Of a stretch of 64,000 nucleotides of DNA, positions 1 to 8,957 are shown in pieces. This DNA comes from CAYMCO01 sp964388955. Its GTDB lineage: Bacteria > Chloroflexota > Anaerolineae > Anaerolineales > E44-bin32. Position numbers and translations under genes: made by a program. Location of the stretch: assembly GCA_964388955.1 (NCBI GenBank), contig CAYMCO010000020.1, positions 27,796 through 91,795 of the forward strand. The letters run 5' to 3'. Below the pieces are notes generated by a model. It ran no database searches. It had not been told where the DNA came from and was given only the letters and a program-made list of their open reading frames with translations. Position 1 is the first letter of the stretch, and every line of letters begins with the position of its first letter.

Positions 1-1
1 G

Positions 2-862
2 GTGGTCACAGTCGCGGATCGCTATGAGACGTTGGCGACGGCCGTGGCGGCCTCCTACATGAACATCCCCGTGGCCCACGTTCAAGGCGGCGAGATTACA
101 GGTTCGATTGACGAGAAGGTGCGTCACGCGGTCACCAAGCTGGCCAACCTGCACTTTGTCTCCACGGAGCATGCCGCCGAGCGCGTGATCCGCATGGGGG
201 AGGATCCGGGCACGGTGTTCGTGACCGGCTGTCCCTCGATCGATCTCGCCGCCTCGATTTTGGATCGTCCAGACCTGGATTTCGACCCGCTGCAGAAATA
301 CGGCGGAGTGGGAGACTACTTCGATATCTCAGACGGGTATCTTGTGGTGATGCAGCATCCCGTTACGACGGAATACGAGCAAGCCTACCAGCAGGTGACG
401 GAGACGCTGCATGCCGTGCGCGGGGCGAAGTTGCCCACTTTCTGGTTCTGGCCCAATGTCGACGCCGGTGCGGATGGGACTTCAAAGGGCATTCGGGTGT
501 TCCGCGAGCAAAACGTCGATACGAATTTCCATTTCTTCCGCAACATGTCACCGGAGGATTTTCTGCGCTTGATCTACAACAGTCTCGCAGTGGTCGGCAA
601 CTCAAGCGTCGGCATCCGTGAGAGCTCCTTCTTGGGAGTGCCGGTGATCAACATTGGCGATCGACAGCGCGGCCGCGAGCGCGGGCCGAACGTGGTCGAC
701 GTCGGGTATGATCGGGATGAGATATTGGCCGCCATCCGGGGGCAGGTGGAGCATGGCCGCTACCCGCGCAGCCAGATCTATGGAGATGGGAACGCGGGGG
801 AGCGCATTGCCGAACTGCTGGCCACGGTGCCGCTCTCGGTCGAGAAGCGGTTGGCATACTAG
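2..862 (+). CDS. neuC: UDP-N-acetylglucosamine 2-epimerase (hydrolysing), 5'-truncated by the window edge
   Basis: This is the C-terminal three quarters of a NeuC/LegG-type enzyme, which converts a UDP-HexNAc to a free ManNAc-type sugar as the first step to nonulosonic acids. The motif HVQGGEITGSIDEKVRHAV near the start and the distal NSSVGIRES and GVPVINIGDRQRGR stretches are typical of the family. Only 286 codons are present, against roughly 380 in full-length members, and the sequence opens in mid-domain. The apparent GTG at position 2 is therefore not the real start, and about 95 residues lie upstream. The neighbouring neuA and neuB genes support a role in sialic or legionaminic acid synthesis; which of the two cannot be told from sequence alone. 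Confidence 0.9.
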   Translation: MVTVADRYETLATAVAASYMNIPVAHVQGGEITGSIDEKVRHAVTKLANLHFVSTEHAAERVIRMGEDPGTVFVTGCPSIDLAASILDRPDLDFDPLQKYGGVGDYFDISDGYLVVMQHPVTTEYEQAYQQVTETLHAVRGAKLPTFWFWPNVDAGADGTSKGIRVFREQNVDTNFHFFRNMSPEDFLRLIYNSLAVVGNSSVGIRESSFLGVPVINIGDRQRGRERGPNVVDVGYDRDEILAAIRGQVEHGRYPRSQIYGDGNAGERIAELLATVPLSVEKRLAY

Positions 863-1044
863 TGGCAGCCTACACCGGATCGACGTTTCGCTCGCCAGCG
901 GCCGCATGGGCACAGCATGCTGCGCCACCATCGGAGCGGCGCCGGTGATTGTCGACGGAAGCCCGGTGGATTGTTCGTGAGCAGGCTCTGCATCTGATTC
1001 CGCCAACATGGAGGCAGGGCGGTCAGGAAGGAGATGAAAGGGTC

Positions 1045-1782
1045 GTGGAGGTCTTGGGAGTGGTGCCCGCTCGGGGAGGATCGAAAGGGGTCAGGCGTAA
1101 GAACCTGAAGCTGTTGGCGGGCGATCCGCTGATCCAATATACGTTCCGGGCTGCTGCGGGCAGCGGCCTGCTGACCCGCCTGATCGTCTCGACGGAGGAC
1201 GATGAGATCGCGGCTTTTGCCCAGGACCAGGGGATTGAAGTCTTGCGCCGCCCAAGGCGATTGGCGGGCGACGATACCCCCATGCTGCCGGTGGTGCAGC
1301 ACGCGCTGCAGGAGCTCCAGGAGCGAGAAGCGTACGAGCCGGAAATCGTGACTCTGCTGCAGCCCACGGCCCCGCTGCGGCGTCCAGAGCATATCGATGG
1401 AGCGCTGGCCTTATTGCGGGAAAAGGGCGCGAATTCCGTGGTGAGCGTATGCCGTGTGCCGGGTCACCACCATCCCGAATGGCAATTCACCCTGCGAGGG
1501 GATGGTGAACTGCAGTTGTGGAATGGCAGGCCGCTCGCGGACATCATCAGGCGGCGCCAAGAGCTGCGTCCGACCTATACTCGTAATGGCGCCGTCTATG
1601 CCGTCCGGACGATGATTCTCTTGCGTGATGGGACGTTCTATCCGCGGCCCTGTGTGGCATATGTGATGCCCGCCAGTGCCGGCGTCAACGTGGACAGCAT
1701 GGCGGATTTCGCCTTGGCCGAGTGGTGGCTTGAGCAGGGCCCGGTTGAGCACCGCGAAGCGGGGAAAGCTTCCGGGGGGTAG
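1045..1782 (+). CDS. Acylneuraminate cytidylyltransferase family protein (first copy)
   Basis: A stand-alone nucleotidyltransferase of about 245 residues related to CMP-sialic acid synthetase, which activates a nonulosonic acid or similar sugar with CTP. The N-terminal VVPARGGSKGVRRKN is the nucleotide-binding signature, followed by STEDDEIA and LLQPTAPLRRPEH. I chose the GTG at 1045 because a purine-rich AGGAAGGAG lies about ten bases upstream and the conserved motif begins eight residues later; the frame is open back to 949, but that part resembles nothing. It follows neuC by 182 bases and is separated from the next gene by 3 bases. It is one of three cytidylyltransferases here, so the exact sugar is unknown; an NTP other than CTP is possible (PtmE-type). 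Confidence 0.85.
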   Translation: MEVLGVVPARGGSKGVRRKNLKLLAGDPLIQYTFRAAAGSGLLTRLIVSTEDDEIAAFAQDQGIEVLRRPRRLAGDDTPMLPVVQHALQELQEREAYEPEIVTLLQPTAPLRRPEHIDGALALLREKGANSVVSVCRVPGHHHPEWQFTLRGDGELQLWNGRPLADIIRRRQELRPTYTRNGAVYAVRTMILLRDGTFYPRPCVAYVMPASAGVNVDSMADFALAEWWLEQGPVEHREAGKASGG

Positions 1783-1785
1783 GCC

Positions 1786-2757
1786 ATGCCCTTGATCACG
1801 ATTTTCAGCGCCCCGAAGTCTTTTGCAGACCCGCTCATCGCCACGATCCAGCGGAATGCGATCCGCTCGTGGACCGAGCTCGGAAGCCAGGTGGAAATCC
1901 TGCTGGTGGGGGATGAGCCCGGAATGGTGGAGGCTGCGGGATCGCTGGGCGTCCGGCACCTGCCCGGCGTGGAGTGCAACGAATGGGGCACCCCGCTGGT
2001 GCGATCCATCTTCTCTCGAGCGCGGGCTGTGAGCGCCACCCCCTTGCTGGCAATTGTGAACGCGGATATCGTGCTCTTCGATGACTTCCTACAAGCGGCC
2101 AGGCAGGTATCTGAGAAGGCGGAGGATTTCTTGGTCTTCGGCCGTCGGCACGGATTGGACATCGAACGCGAGATCGATTTTCAGCCTGGTTGGCAAGAGC
2201 GTCTGCGGGGCCAGGTCCGGGAGCAGGGACAGCTCCATCCCATTTTCAGCATCGACTATTTCATCTTCGGACGCCGGCAGTACCAGGATATGCCGAACTT
2301 TGTGATCGGACGGCCGCAGTGGGACAACTGGATGATCTACCACGCCCGCAAGCAAGGCTGGTTGGTGGTCGATGCGACGCCCTCGGTGTTGGCCATCCAT
2401 CAGAACCATGATTACCGGCATCTGCCTGGGGGAAAGCCGCCGCATGGTTTGGAAGAGGGCAAGCGCAACCGGAAGATTGCCGGGGGGGTGCGAACCCGCT
2501 TTCTCATACTGGACGCTGAGTGGGTACTGGACGGCGGGATGCTGCGTAGGCCGAAGTTCTCCATGGAGCGTTCCCTGCGGAAGCTTGAGCTTGCGCTCAT
2601 GAAGCGCCCTGACAACCGGTTCGCAGCGCACAGCCTGCCGTATGTGCGCCGATTGCGCCGTATCGCGGGGGATCCGCTCCCGACGGATGGGGCTCAGTGG
2701 GGCGCCGGTGCCAGGCGCAAGCGTGAAGGGGACGCCGAGGAGGATCAGGAGGGATGA
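1786..2757 (+). CDS. Glycosyltransferase-like protein (GT-A type, uncharacterised)
   Basis: A 323-residue cytoplasmic protein without membrane segments. The N-terminal half looks like a GT-A nucleotide-sugar-binding fold: a MPLITIFSAPKSF start strand and a central LLAIVNADIVLFDDF segment, where NAD plus DD resembles a DxD metal site. The stretch RPQWDNWMIYHARKQG further on resembles acceptor-side residues seen in some glycosyltransferase-like proteins of capsule loci. The C-terminus is rich in charged residues and low in complexity. It starts 3 bases after neuA and its stop overlaps the next gene in ATGA, so it is probably translationally coupled. No donor or acceptor can be assigned. Confidence 0.65.
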   Translation: MPLITIFSAPKSFADPLIATIQRNAIRSWTELGSQVEILLVGDEPGMVEAAGSLGVRHLPGVECNEWGTPLVRSIFSRARAVSATPLLAIVNADIVLFDDFLQAARQVSEKAEDFLVFGRRHGLDIEREIDFQPGWQERLRGQVREQGQLHPIFSIDYFIFGRRQYQDMPNFVIGRPQWDNWMIYHARKQGWLVVDATPSVLAIHQNHDYRHLPGGKPPHGLEEGKRNRKIAGGVRTRFLILDAEWVLDGGMLRRPKFSMERSLRKLELALMKRPDNRFAAHSLPYVRRLRRIAGDPLPTDGAQWGAGARRKREGDAEEDQEG

Positions 2758-3809
2758 CCCGGATAGGCATGAATCCGGCGCGCGATAGGATGGGCGATTA
2801 TCGGCCCGCACGTGTGACGGTGAGCGTCCTCGCCTGCGTTCCATATCTGGAGGGCTATTTCAAACGCCGTTGGGATCTGCTGCGGCTGTGCATTGGAAGC
2901 ATCCTGGCGAACACCCGTGAACCCTACGACTTGCTGGTCTTCGACAACGGCAGCTGCGAGCCGGTCAGTTCGTACCTGCAATCCATGTTGGCGGCTGGGC
3001 AGATCCACTACTTGATGTCGGCCAGCCAGAATATCGGCAAGATCGGCGCCTTCAAGGTGATGTTCCCGGCCGCGCCCGGTGAGATCATCGCCTACTGCGA
3101 TGACGATATATTTTTCTATCCCGGCTGGCTCCCCGCACACCTGGACCTGTTGGATCGCTTTCCGCATGTGGGTGCCGTGAGTGGCAGCCCCATACGAGAT
3201 ATGTTCGGTCATGGAATTGAGAGCAACCTGCGCTTTGCCGAGGAGGACCCAGATACCCGGTTGGCCCGCGGCCACACCATCCCTCTTGAGTGGGAGATGG
3301 ACTGGGCCGAGTCCTACGGGCGGGACGAGGAGCTTCACCGCCAGTGGGTGAATCAGACCGAGGATATCGTCCTTGAGAGGCAGGGGGTGAAAGCCTACGC
3401 GGCTGCCAACCACAACCAGTTCGTGTCACCCAAGGCTGCCCTCTTGGATGTGCTGCCGGAGGGCTGGAGCGGACGCTTGATGGGGGGGATGGTTGAGCTC
3501 GACAACCGGATGGATGCGAAGGGATATCTTCGCTTGTCCACCATCGGACGTACAGCAAAGCATATGGGCAATCTGGCCACGCCTGAACTGGTGGCCGAAG
3601 CGCGCGAGTTGAATGTAGATGTGGAGGGGGTGCGAGGCATGCGGATTAGCGAGCCGAGGAGGAACCTGTTCTCCCGGCTTCTCGACTGGAAACCCGTTCA
3701 CTGGCTGTTATATGGTCTCTACAATCGGCTTTTCTGGTTGCTCAGCCAGCAATCCGGCGAGTGGTTGAAGGTGAACAGACCGGATCGAGGGGACGGCCGT
3801 GGAGGATAG
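2754..3809 (+). CDS. Family 2 glycosyltransferase
   Basis: A 351-residue GT-A enzyme likely to add a sugar from a nucleotide donor during repeat-unit assembly. Residues about 22-130 show the family 2 pattern: VTVSVLACVPY, then LLVFDNGS, NIGKIGAF and the metal-binding IAYCDDDIFF. The remaining 200 residues are a variable acceptor region with a basic, Trp-rich end (WKPVHWLLYGLYNRLFWLL) that could lie against the membrane. The ATG overlaps the preceding stop and has a good AGGAGGG ribosome site. It belongs to the continuous run from 1 kb to 9 kb. Confidence 0.8.
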   Translation: MTRIGMNPARDRMGDYRPARVTVSVLACVPYLEGYFKRRWDLLRLCIGSILANTREPYDLLVFDNGSCEPVSSYLQSMLAAGQIHYLMSASQNIGKIGAFKVMFPAAPGEIIAYCDDDIFFYPGWLPAHLDLLDRFPHVGAVSGSPIRDMFGHGIESNLRFAEEDPDTRLARGHTIPLEWEMDWAESYGRDEELHRQWVNQTEDIVLERQGVKAYAAANHNQFVSPKAALLDVLPEGWSGRLMGGMVELDNRMDAKGYLRLSTIGRTAKHMGNLATPELVAEARELNVDVEGVRGMRISEPRRNLFSRLLDWKPVHWLLYGLYNRLFWLLSQQSGEWLKVNRPDRGDGRGG

Positions 3810-3973
3810 ATGCCCGGCTTCGATGGGGACGGCACCTTTCTGGCGCTGCCGTTGGAGCGGAGGCCTCGCTCCTGGCGGCGAGCGCCAGGCGGAGTCTGGG
3901 AGCATGGATTCGGGTTGGCGGCGGACCCACGAGGCGCCGTGGGCACCGACGCAAGCTTGCACGGGAGCGCGTG

Positions 3974-4999
3974 ATGCCTGACTTGACAGGGAGGCTGAAG
4001 CACCGCCTCCGGCGGGCACTGACGGGCGACCTGGCCGGCCTGGGTGAAGGCCCCAAACCCCTGGGGGAGGCTGACCTGGAAGGGATCAAGGCGTTCTTCC
4101 CGCGCCCAAAGTTCTTCATCTCAGGCCATGCCAGGTCGGGGACAACACTGCTGGCACGGCTTACCTGCCTGCACCCTGAGGTGCACTGCAATTGGCAGGG
4201 ACACTTCTTCAGCCGCCGGGGCCCGCTGCCTTACCTGACGGCCCCAGGGATTGAGGCCTGGTTCGGCGCCGCCAGCAATCGCTGGAGCGCGGAGGGGGAG
4301 AACCCCGCGCTCCTGGCGCGACTGCTATGTGATTTTCTGATGGAGCGCCAAGCGGTAGCGGAGGGCAAAGGGATCGTAGGGGATAAGACGCCGCATGAGG
4401 ACGGGGCGGCCGCCATGGAATGGATGCACGCCCTCTACCCTGACGCCAGCATCGTGTATATCGTCCGCGATGGCAGGGATGTGCTGGTCTCCAAACGCAT
4501 CCAGGCCTTCATCGATCACCCCGAGTACTTGAATCGCCATGATCTGGCCATCCGGGAGTCCTTGCAGGCGCAGAGGGGCGCGTATCTGGCCGAAGGCCGC
4601 TCGATCTTCACCTCCAAGGCGTTGGAGGACTTGTCGCGCAAATGGGCGCGCGATGTGGCGGAGTGCCATCGGGCCGGGAAGGCGCTCTACGGGGACCGCT
4701 ATTATGCCCTGCGGTATGAGGATCTGTTGACGGATCCCGGCGGAAGCATGCGTTCGGTGTGGTCCCACCTCGGCGCTCGGGCGCCGGGGGCCGGTGTGTT
4801 GGGACGCGTCGAGGCTGAGTTGAATCGAAACCCCGCCTCCGAGTGGCACGCCCAAGCGGCGCCGGACCTCGTAGGAGGGCTGCCGAGGGGCACCCCCGGT
4901 GGGTGGCGGCAAGTACTCAACCCGCGGGATCGGGAGACCATCGAGCGGATCGCTGGTGATACGCTGCTAGAATGGGGCTATCTGGGGGAGGAGCGCTGA
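3974..4999 (+). CDS. PAPS-dependent sulfotransferase
   Basis: A 341-residue carbohydrate sulfotransferase-type protein, expected to move sulfate from PAPS to a sugar hydroxyl or amine. The 5'-phosphosulfate loop is FISGHARSGTTLLARL near residues 45-60, the 3'-phosphate site is YIVRDGRDVLVSKR, and LRYEDLLTDP follows. The frame is open upstream to 3761 but overlaps the previous gene with unconvincing sequence; ATG 3974 (or GTG 3971) is the sensible start. It ends 3 bases before the Gfo/Idh gene. It is one of four sulfotransferases here, and the PAPS-forming genes lie at 20-24 kb. The acceptor is unknown. Confidence 0.85.
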   Translation: MPDLTGRLKHRLRRALTGDLAGLGEGPKPLGEADLEGIKAFFPRPKFFISGHARSGTTLLARLTCLHPEVHCNWQGHFFSRRGPLPYLTAPGIEAWFGAASNRWSAEGENPALLARLLCDFLMERQAVAEGKGIVGDKTPHEDGAAAMEWMHALYPDASIVYIVRDGRDVLVSKRIQAFIDHPEYLNRHDLAIRESLQAQRGAYLAEGRSIFTSKALEDLSRKWARDVAECHRAGKALYGDRYYALRYEDLLTDPGGSMRSVWSHLGARAPGAGVLGRVEAELNRNPASEWHAQAAPDLVGGLPRGTPGGWRQVLNPRDRETIERIAGDTLLEWGYLGEER

Positions 5000-5002
5000 G
5001 CG

Positions 5003-6034
5003 ATGCGCTTTCTTATCTGCGGGTGGGGTTCCATCGGCCGCCGGCATCTGGGCAACCTGCGGCGGCTGGGCCAGGGCGATGTGGTCTTCTTGAGAAGCGG
5101 GAAAAGCACGCTGCCGGAGGGGGATTTGCCCGATCTGCCCGCAGAGCGAGACATCTCCCATGCCCTGAACCGTTGGCATCCGGACGCGGCCCTGATCACG
5201 AACCCCACCGCACTGCACATGGAGGTCGCCATCCCGGCGGCGCGGGCGGGCTGTCACTTGTTCTTGGAAAAGCCCATATCGCATAACATGGAGAGGGTGG
5301 CTCTCCTGCGAGGGATCGTGGAAGGGAGTGGCCTTAAGGTGCTGGTGGGCTTTCAATATCGATATCATCCCAGCCTGCGAAAGGTGAAGGCATGGCTGGA
5401 GCGGGGGGAGATCGGCCGGCCCGTCCGCGCCCAGGCACATTGGGGCGAATACCTGCCCGGCTGGCATCCATGGGAGGATTATCGCCGTTCCTACAGCGCA
5501 AGGGCGGAATTGGGGGGAGGCGCCCTGCTCACCCTTTGCCACCCGTTCGATTATATGCGGTGGTTCATGGGGGAGGTCGTGGGGATGTGCGCGAAAACCG
5601 GCCGCCTCAGCGATTTGAAGCTGGATGTGGATGACACTGCGGACGCCCTGCTCACGTTTCAGGACGGTTCAATTGGGCACGTGCATGTGGATTACAATCA
5701 ACGCCCACCGAGGCATTGGCTGGAGATCACGGGGACCGGAGGCACGATCCGATGGGATCAGGAGTCCGGGGATGCGCAGCTATGGACGGCGAGTGCGGGG
5801 GAATGGGAGACCTTTCACCCCCCCATAGGATACGATCGAGACCGCATGTTCTTGGATGAGATGCGCCATTTCCTGCAGGTCGTGGAAGGAAAGACGGATC
5901 CGATTTGCACTCTCGAGGATGGGGTGAAGGCGCTGGAGATTGTCCTCGCCGCTCAGCGATCGGCGCGGGAGGGGCGGGAGGTCCGGCTTCCTAAGGACGA
6001 GACGAAAAGGAGTGCAGCGCTGGATGAAGGATGA
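5003..6034 (+). CDS. Gfo/Idh/MocA-family NAD(P)-dependent oxidoreductase
   Basis: A 343-residue sugar dehydrogenase-like enzyme. The N-terminal Rossmann motif is MRFLICGWGSIGRRHLGNL, followed by the family signature LFLEKPISHNM (the EKP lysine) and GFQYRYHPSLRKVK. The C-terminal alpha/beta domain includes GGGALLTLCHPFDYMRW, in which the His and Asp are likely catalytic. Members placed beside neuA, neuB and neuC often oxidise or reduce a nonulosonate precursor or nucleotide sugar; the substrate here is not determinable. The downstream SDR gene overlaps its end by 11 bases, so the two are probably co-translated. Confidence 0.85.
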   Translation: MRFLICGWGSIGRRHLGNLRRLGQGDVVFLRSGKSTLPEGDLPDLPAERDISHALNRWHPDAALITNPTALHMEVAIPAARAGCHLFLEKPISHNMERVALLRGIVEGSGLKVLVGFQYRYHPSLRKVKAWLERGEIGRPVRAQAHWGEYLPGWHPWEDYRRSYSARAELGGGALLTLCHPFDYMRWFMGEVVGMCAKTGRLSDLKLDVDDTADALLTFQDGSIGHVHVDYNQRPPRHWLEITGTGGTIRWDQESGDAQLWTASAGEWETFHPPIGYDRDRMFLDEMRHFLQVVEGKTDPICTLEDGVKALEIVLAAQRSAREGREVRLPKDETKRSAALDEG

Positions 6035-6851
6035 TCCTTTGCGCAAGTTCAGATTGGACGGGCGGGTGGTGATCATCAGTGGCGGCGCAGGCCTGCTGGG
6101 GAGCGAATACTGCCATACGCTCGCAGCCGCAGGGGCGCACGTTGTGGTGGCCGATATCGACGCTGAAAGAGCGGATTCCCTCGCGCGTGCGGTCACCGCG
6201 GAGAGCGACTTCCAGGCTGTGGGCATAGGGACCGATGTTTCCTCCGCTGCGTCCGTGAGGGCAATGGTGGACACGACGTTTGACTCATTCGGCCGGGTGG
6301 ATGCGCTGGTGAACAACGCCGCGATCGATCCGAAGTTCGATCGGGATCATGCGGGGGAGCACACCAATCGCTTTGAGGATTTCCCGCATCCCGCCTGGCG
6401 GGAATCGATGGAGGTGAACGTCACCGGCATGTTTCTGTGCGCGCAAGCCGTCTCGAAGCCCATGCTGGATGCAGGAGGGGGCAACATCGTGAATATCTCC
6501 TCCACCTATGGAGTAGTTGGCCCGGACCAGAGGCTGTACCGACGTGAAGGGGAGACACCGGTCTATAAGCCCGTGTCATACACGGTCTCCAAGGCCGCCG
6601 CCCACGGGCTAACCCGCTACTTGGCGACCTACTTCGCGGGCACCGGAATCCGGGTGAACACACTCACCCCCGGTGGGGTCTTCTCCGGGCATGATGACGA
6701 GTTCGTGCGGCGCTACTCCGATAGGACAGTGCTTGGGCGCATGGCGCGAGCGGACGAGATCGCCTCGGCCTTGCTGTTCTTGATCTCGGACGCTTCCTCC
6801 TACATGACGGGCGCCAATTTGGTGGTCGATGGGGGGTGGACGGCGTGGTAG
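6024..6851 (+). CDS. Short-chain dehydrogenase/reductase, PtmA-like
   Basis: A 275-residue classical SDR. It has the cofactor loop ISGGAGLLGSEY, the NNAAID segment, the catalytic Ser in VNISSTYG and the catalytic pair in YTVSKAAAH. The C-terminal ANLVVDGGWTAW is standard for the family. The GGAGLLG variant and the position next to neuA/neuB recall the PtmA reductases of legionaminic-type pathways; this is an inference from context. ATG 6024 is preceded by AAGGAG; the open frame to 5940 only overlaps the upstream gene. The next gene starts inside its last codons. Confidence 0.85.
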   Translation: MKDDPLRKFRLDGRVVIISGGAGLLGSEYCHTLAAAGAHVVVADIDAERADSLARAVTAESDFQAVGIGTDVSSAASVRAMVDTTFDSFGRVDALVNNAAIDPKFDRDHAGEHTNRFEDFPHPAWRESMEVNVTGMFLCAQAVSKPMLDAGGGNIVNISSTYGVVGPDQRLYRREGETPVYKPVSYTVSKAAAHGLTRYLATYFAGTGIRVNTLTPGGVFSGHDDEFVRRYSDRTVLGRMARADEIASALLFLISDASSYMTGANLVVDGGWTAW

Positions 6852-8074
6852 CGGAGAGGGGAGTGTTGGCGGTCGTGCCGGCGCGAGGCGGGTCGAAGTC
6901 GATCCCCCGCAAGAACGTGCGCCCCTTCGCCGGACATCCACTGCTGGCGTACTCCATCGCCGCCGGATTGGGCGCCGACTCCGTAACCCGGGTGGTCGTG
7001 TCCACGGATGACCCCGCCATCGCCAAAGTGGCGGAGCGGTATGGCGCCGAGGTGCCCTTCCTGCGGCCCGCGGACCTTGCGCAGGACGACACCCCGGATC
7101 TGCCTGTGTTTCGCCACGCGCTGGACTGGCTTTGGGAGCACGAAGGCTATCGCCCGCAGGTCGTTGTGCAGCTGCGCCCTACCTCGCCGCTTCGGCCGCC
7201 GGACTGCGTTGACCGCGCCGTGAGCCTCCTTCTCGAGCACTCGGGTGCCGATTCTGTGCGCGGCGTTGTGCCCGCCGGTCAGAATCCCTACAAGATGTGG
7301 CGGGTGGGTGAGGGCGGGAGACTGCGCCCTTTGCTGGCGGGCGAGTTTGAGGAACCGTACAACATGCCGCGCCAGACGCTGCCTCCGACGTATTGGCAGA
7401 CGGGCCATGTGGACGCCATCCGAACGCCGACCATCATCGTGAAGGGCTCGATGAGTGGAGACGCGATCTATCCGCTGATCCTGGATCCGCGCTACACGGT
7501 GGATATCGACACGATCCGGGACTGGCGGCGGGCTGAGTGGTCTCTATACCATGAACGCTTGGAGATCGTGCGGCCGGGCCCCGCTCCACGGCCGATGCCT
7601 GAGAATGTCGGGCTTGTGGTTCTCGATTTCGATGGTGTGCTGACGGACAATCGTGTATGGGTGGACGCGGAGGGAGGCGAGATGGTGGCCGCCCATCGTG
7701 GCGATGGCTGGGGGCTGGCACGGCTGCGGGAGGCTGGTATCCCCGTGGTGGTGCTTTCGGCCGAGCGCAATCAAGTGGTGGCCGCGCGCTGCGAGAAGCT
7801 GGGCCTGCCGGTTTGGCAGGGCATTGAGGATAAGGGCGAGGCGCTGGATGGATTGATCGCCGAACGCGGCGTGGAATCCAGCCGTACGGTCTATCTAGGG
7901 AACGACGTCAATGATCTCCCTTGCTTTGAGCGGGTCGGCTGGGCCTGCGTGGTTGCCGACGCCCATCCGGATGTGATCGGCCGGGCCGATCGCGTTCTTC
8001 AGAGGCCGGGCGGGCGCGGCGCTGTGCGGGAATTGTGCGATCTGATCCTGGGTGAGATGAAGGGAAGAGAGTGA
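6836..8074 (+). CDS. neuA: CMP-nonulosonate synthetase fused to a KdsC-like HAD phosphatase
   Basis: A 412-residue two-domain enzyme. Residues about 9-230 form a CMP-acylneuraminate synthetase (VVPARGGSKSIPRKN, VVVSTDDPAIA, QLRPTSPLR, WQTGHVD). Residues about 260-405 form a HAD phosphatase of the KdsC type, with all four motifs: D264 and D266 in LDFDGVLTD, Ser in VVLSAE, Lys in EDKGEAL and Asp in LGNDVNDLP. The fusion suggests dephosphorylation of a 9-phosphate nonulosonate followed by CMP activation, although KdsC-like tails may also be structural. It overlaps the SDR gene by 16 bases, so GTG 6836 or 6845 could start it; both follow a G-rich run. neuB follows after 3 bases. Confidence 0.88.
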   Translation: MDGVVAERGVLAVVPARGGSKSIPRKNVRPFAGHPLLAYSIAAGLGADSVTRVVVSTDDPAIAKVAERYGAEVPFLRPADLAQDDTPDLPVFRHALDWLWEHEGYRPQVVVQLRPTSPLRPPDCVDRAVSLLLEHSGADSVRGVVPAGQNPYKMWRVGEGGRLRPLLAGEFEEPYNMPRQTLPPTYWQTGHVDAIRTPTIIVKGSMSGDAIYPLILDPRYTVDIDTIRDWRRAEWSLYHERLEIVRPGPAPRPMPENVGLVVLDFDGVLTDNRVWVDAEGGEMVAAHRGDGWGLARLREAGIPVVVLSAERNQVVAARCEKLGLPVWQGIEDKGEALDGLIAERGVESSRTVYLGNDVNDLPCFERVGWACVVADAHPDVIGRADRVLQRPGGRGAVRELCDLILGEMKGRE

Positions 8075-8077
8075 CAG

Positions 8078-8953
8078 ATGACCCGTGAAATCAAGATCGG
8101 CGACCGTCTTGTGGGTGAGGGCCAGCCTGTCTACATCGTGGCCGAGGTGGGCATCAATCACAACGGGGATCTGGATACCGCCAAGAGCTTGATTGACGCT
8201 GCGGTGCACGCGGGGGTGGATGCGGTCAAATTCCAGAAGCGGACCCCCGACTTGTGCGTGCCCCCCGAACAGCAGGCGAAGATGCGCGAGACCCCTTGGG
8301 GATACATTACCTATCTTGAATATCGCCATAAGGTGGAGTTTGGGGGACCCGAATACCACGAGATCAACGATTATTGCAGGGAGAACCGGATCGACTGGTT
8401 CGCTTCGGTATGGGATGAGCCCTCTGTGGACTTCATGGAACAGTTCGAACCGGTATGCTACAAGATCCCCTCTCCGGCGCTCACGGACCATTCCCTACTG
8501 GCGAAGGCGCGGGAGAAGGGGCGACCGATGATCCTATCCACCGGCATGTCCACGATGCAGGAGATCGAGGCGGCAGTGGATCGGATTGGCACTGGCGATC
8601 TGCTCATCACCCACGCCACGAGCAGCTATCCATGCGACCCTTCGGAACTCAACCTGCAGATGATCACTACGCTGCGGGGGAAATTCCCCTGCCCAATTGG
8701 ATACTCGGGCCATGAGGTCGGATTGGTGCCTGCGACCACAGCGGTTGCATTGGGCGCTTGCCTGGTTGAACGCCATATCACCCTGGATCGCGCCATGTGG
8801 GGCAGTGATCAGGCGGCTTCGGTTGAGCCCGGTGGGTTCGAACGCCTGGTGAAATATATCCGGGTCACTGAGATGTCATTGGGGGATGGGGTGAAACGTG
8901 TGTACGAGAGCGAGCTGCCTTCCCTCGAGAAACTGAGGCGATTCAGGTTCTAA
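8078..8953 (+). CDS. neuB: N-acetylneuraminate synthase family protein without the SAF domain
   Basis: A 291-residue TIM-barrel enzyme that condenses phosphoenolpyruvate with a ManNAc-type sugar. It shows VAEVGINHNGD, DAVKFQKRTPD, ILSTGMSTM, HATSSYP, GYSGHEVG and VERHITLDRAMWG, so the barrel and its metal and substrate residues look complete. Typical NeuB proteins reach about 340-350 residues and end in an antifreeze-like SAF domain that contacts the partner active site; here the protein stops right after the barrel. The stop is followed at once by another gene, so no frameshifted tail is hidden. The product could be a sialic, legionaminic or related acid. Confidence 0.88.
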   Translation: MTREIKIGDRLVGEGQPVYIVAEVGINHNGDLDTAKSLIDAAVHAGVDAVKFQKRTPDLCVPPEQQAKMRETPWGYITYLEYRHKVEFGGPEYHEINDYCRENRIDWFASVWDEPSVDFMEQFEPVCYKIPSPALTDHSLLAKAREKGRPMILSTGMSTMQEIEAAVDRIGTGDLLITHATSSYPCDPSELNLQMITTLRGKFPCPIGYSGHEVGLVPATTAVALGACLVERHITLDRAMWGSDQAASVEPGGFERLVKYIRVTEMSLGDGVKRVYESELPSLEKLRRFRF

Positions 8954-8957
8954 TGAC

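Noticed and set aside
863..1044. The 182-base gap between the epimerase and first cytidylyltransferase, checked for a small gene
   Set aside because: Open frames here only extend neighbouring genes or overlap them, with no motif or ribosome site.
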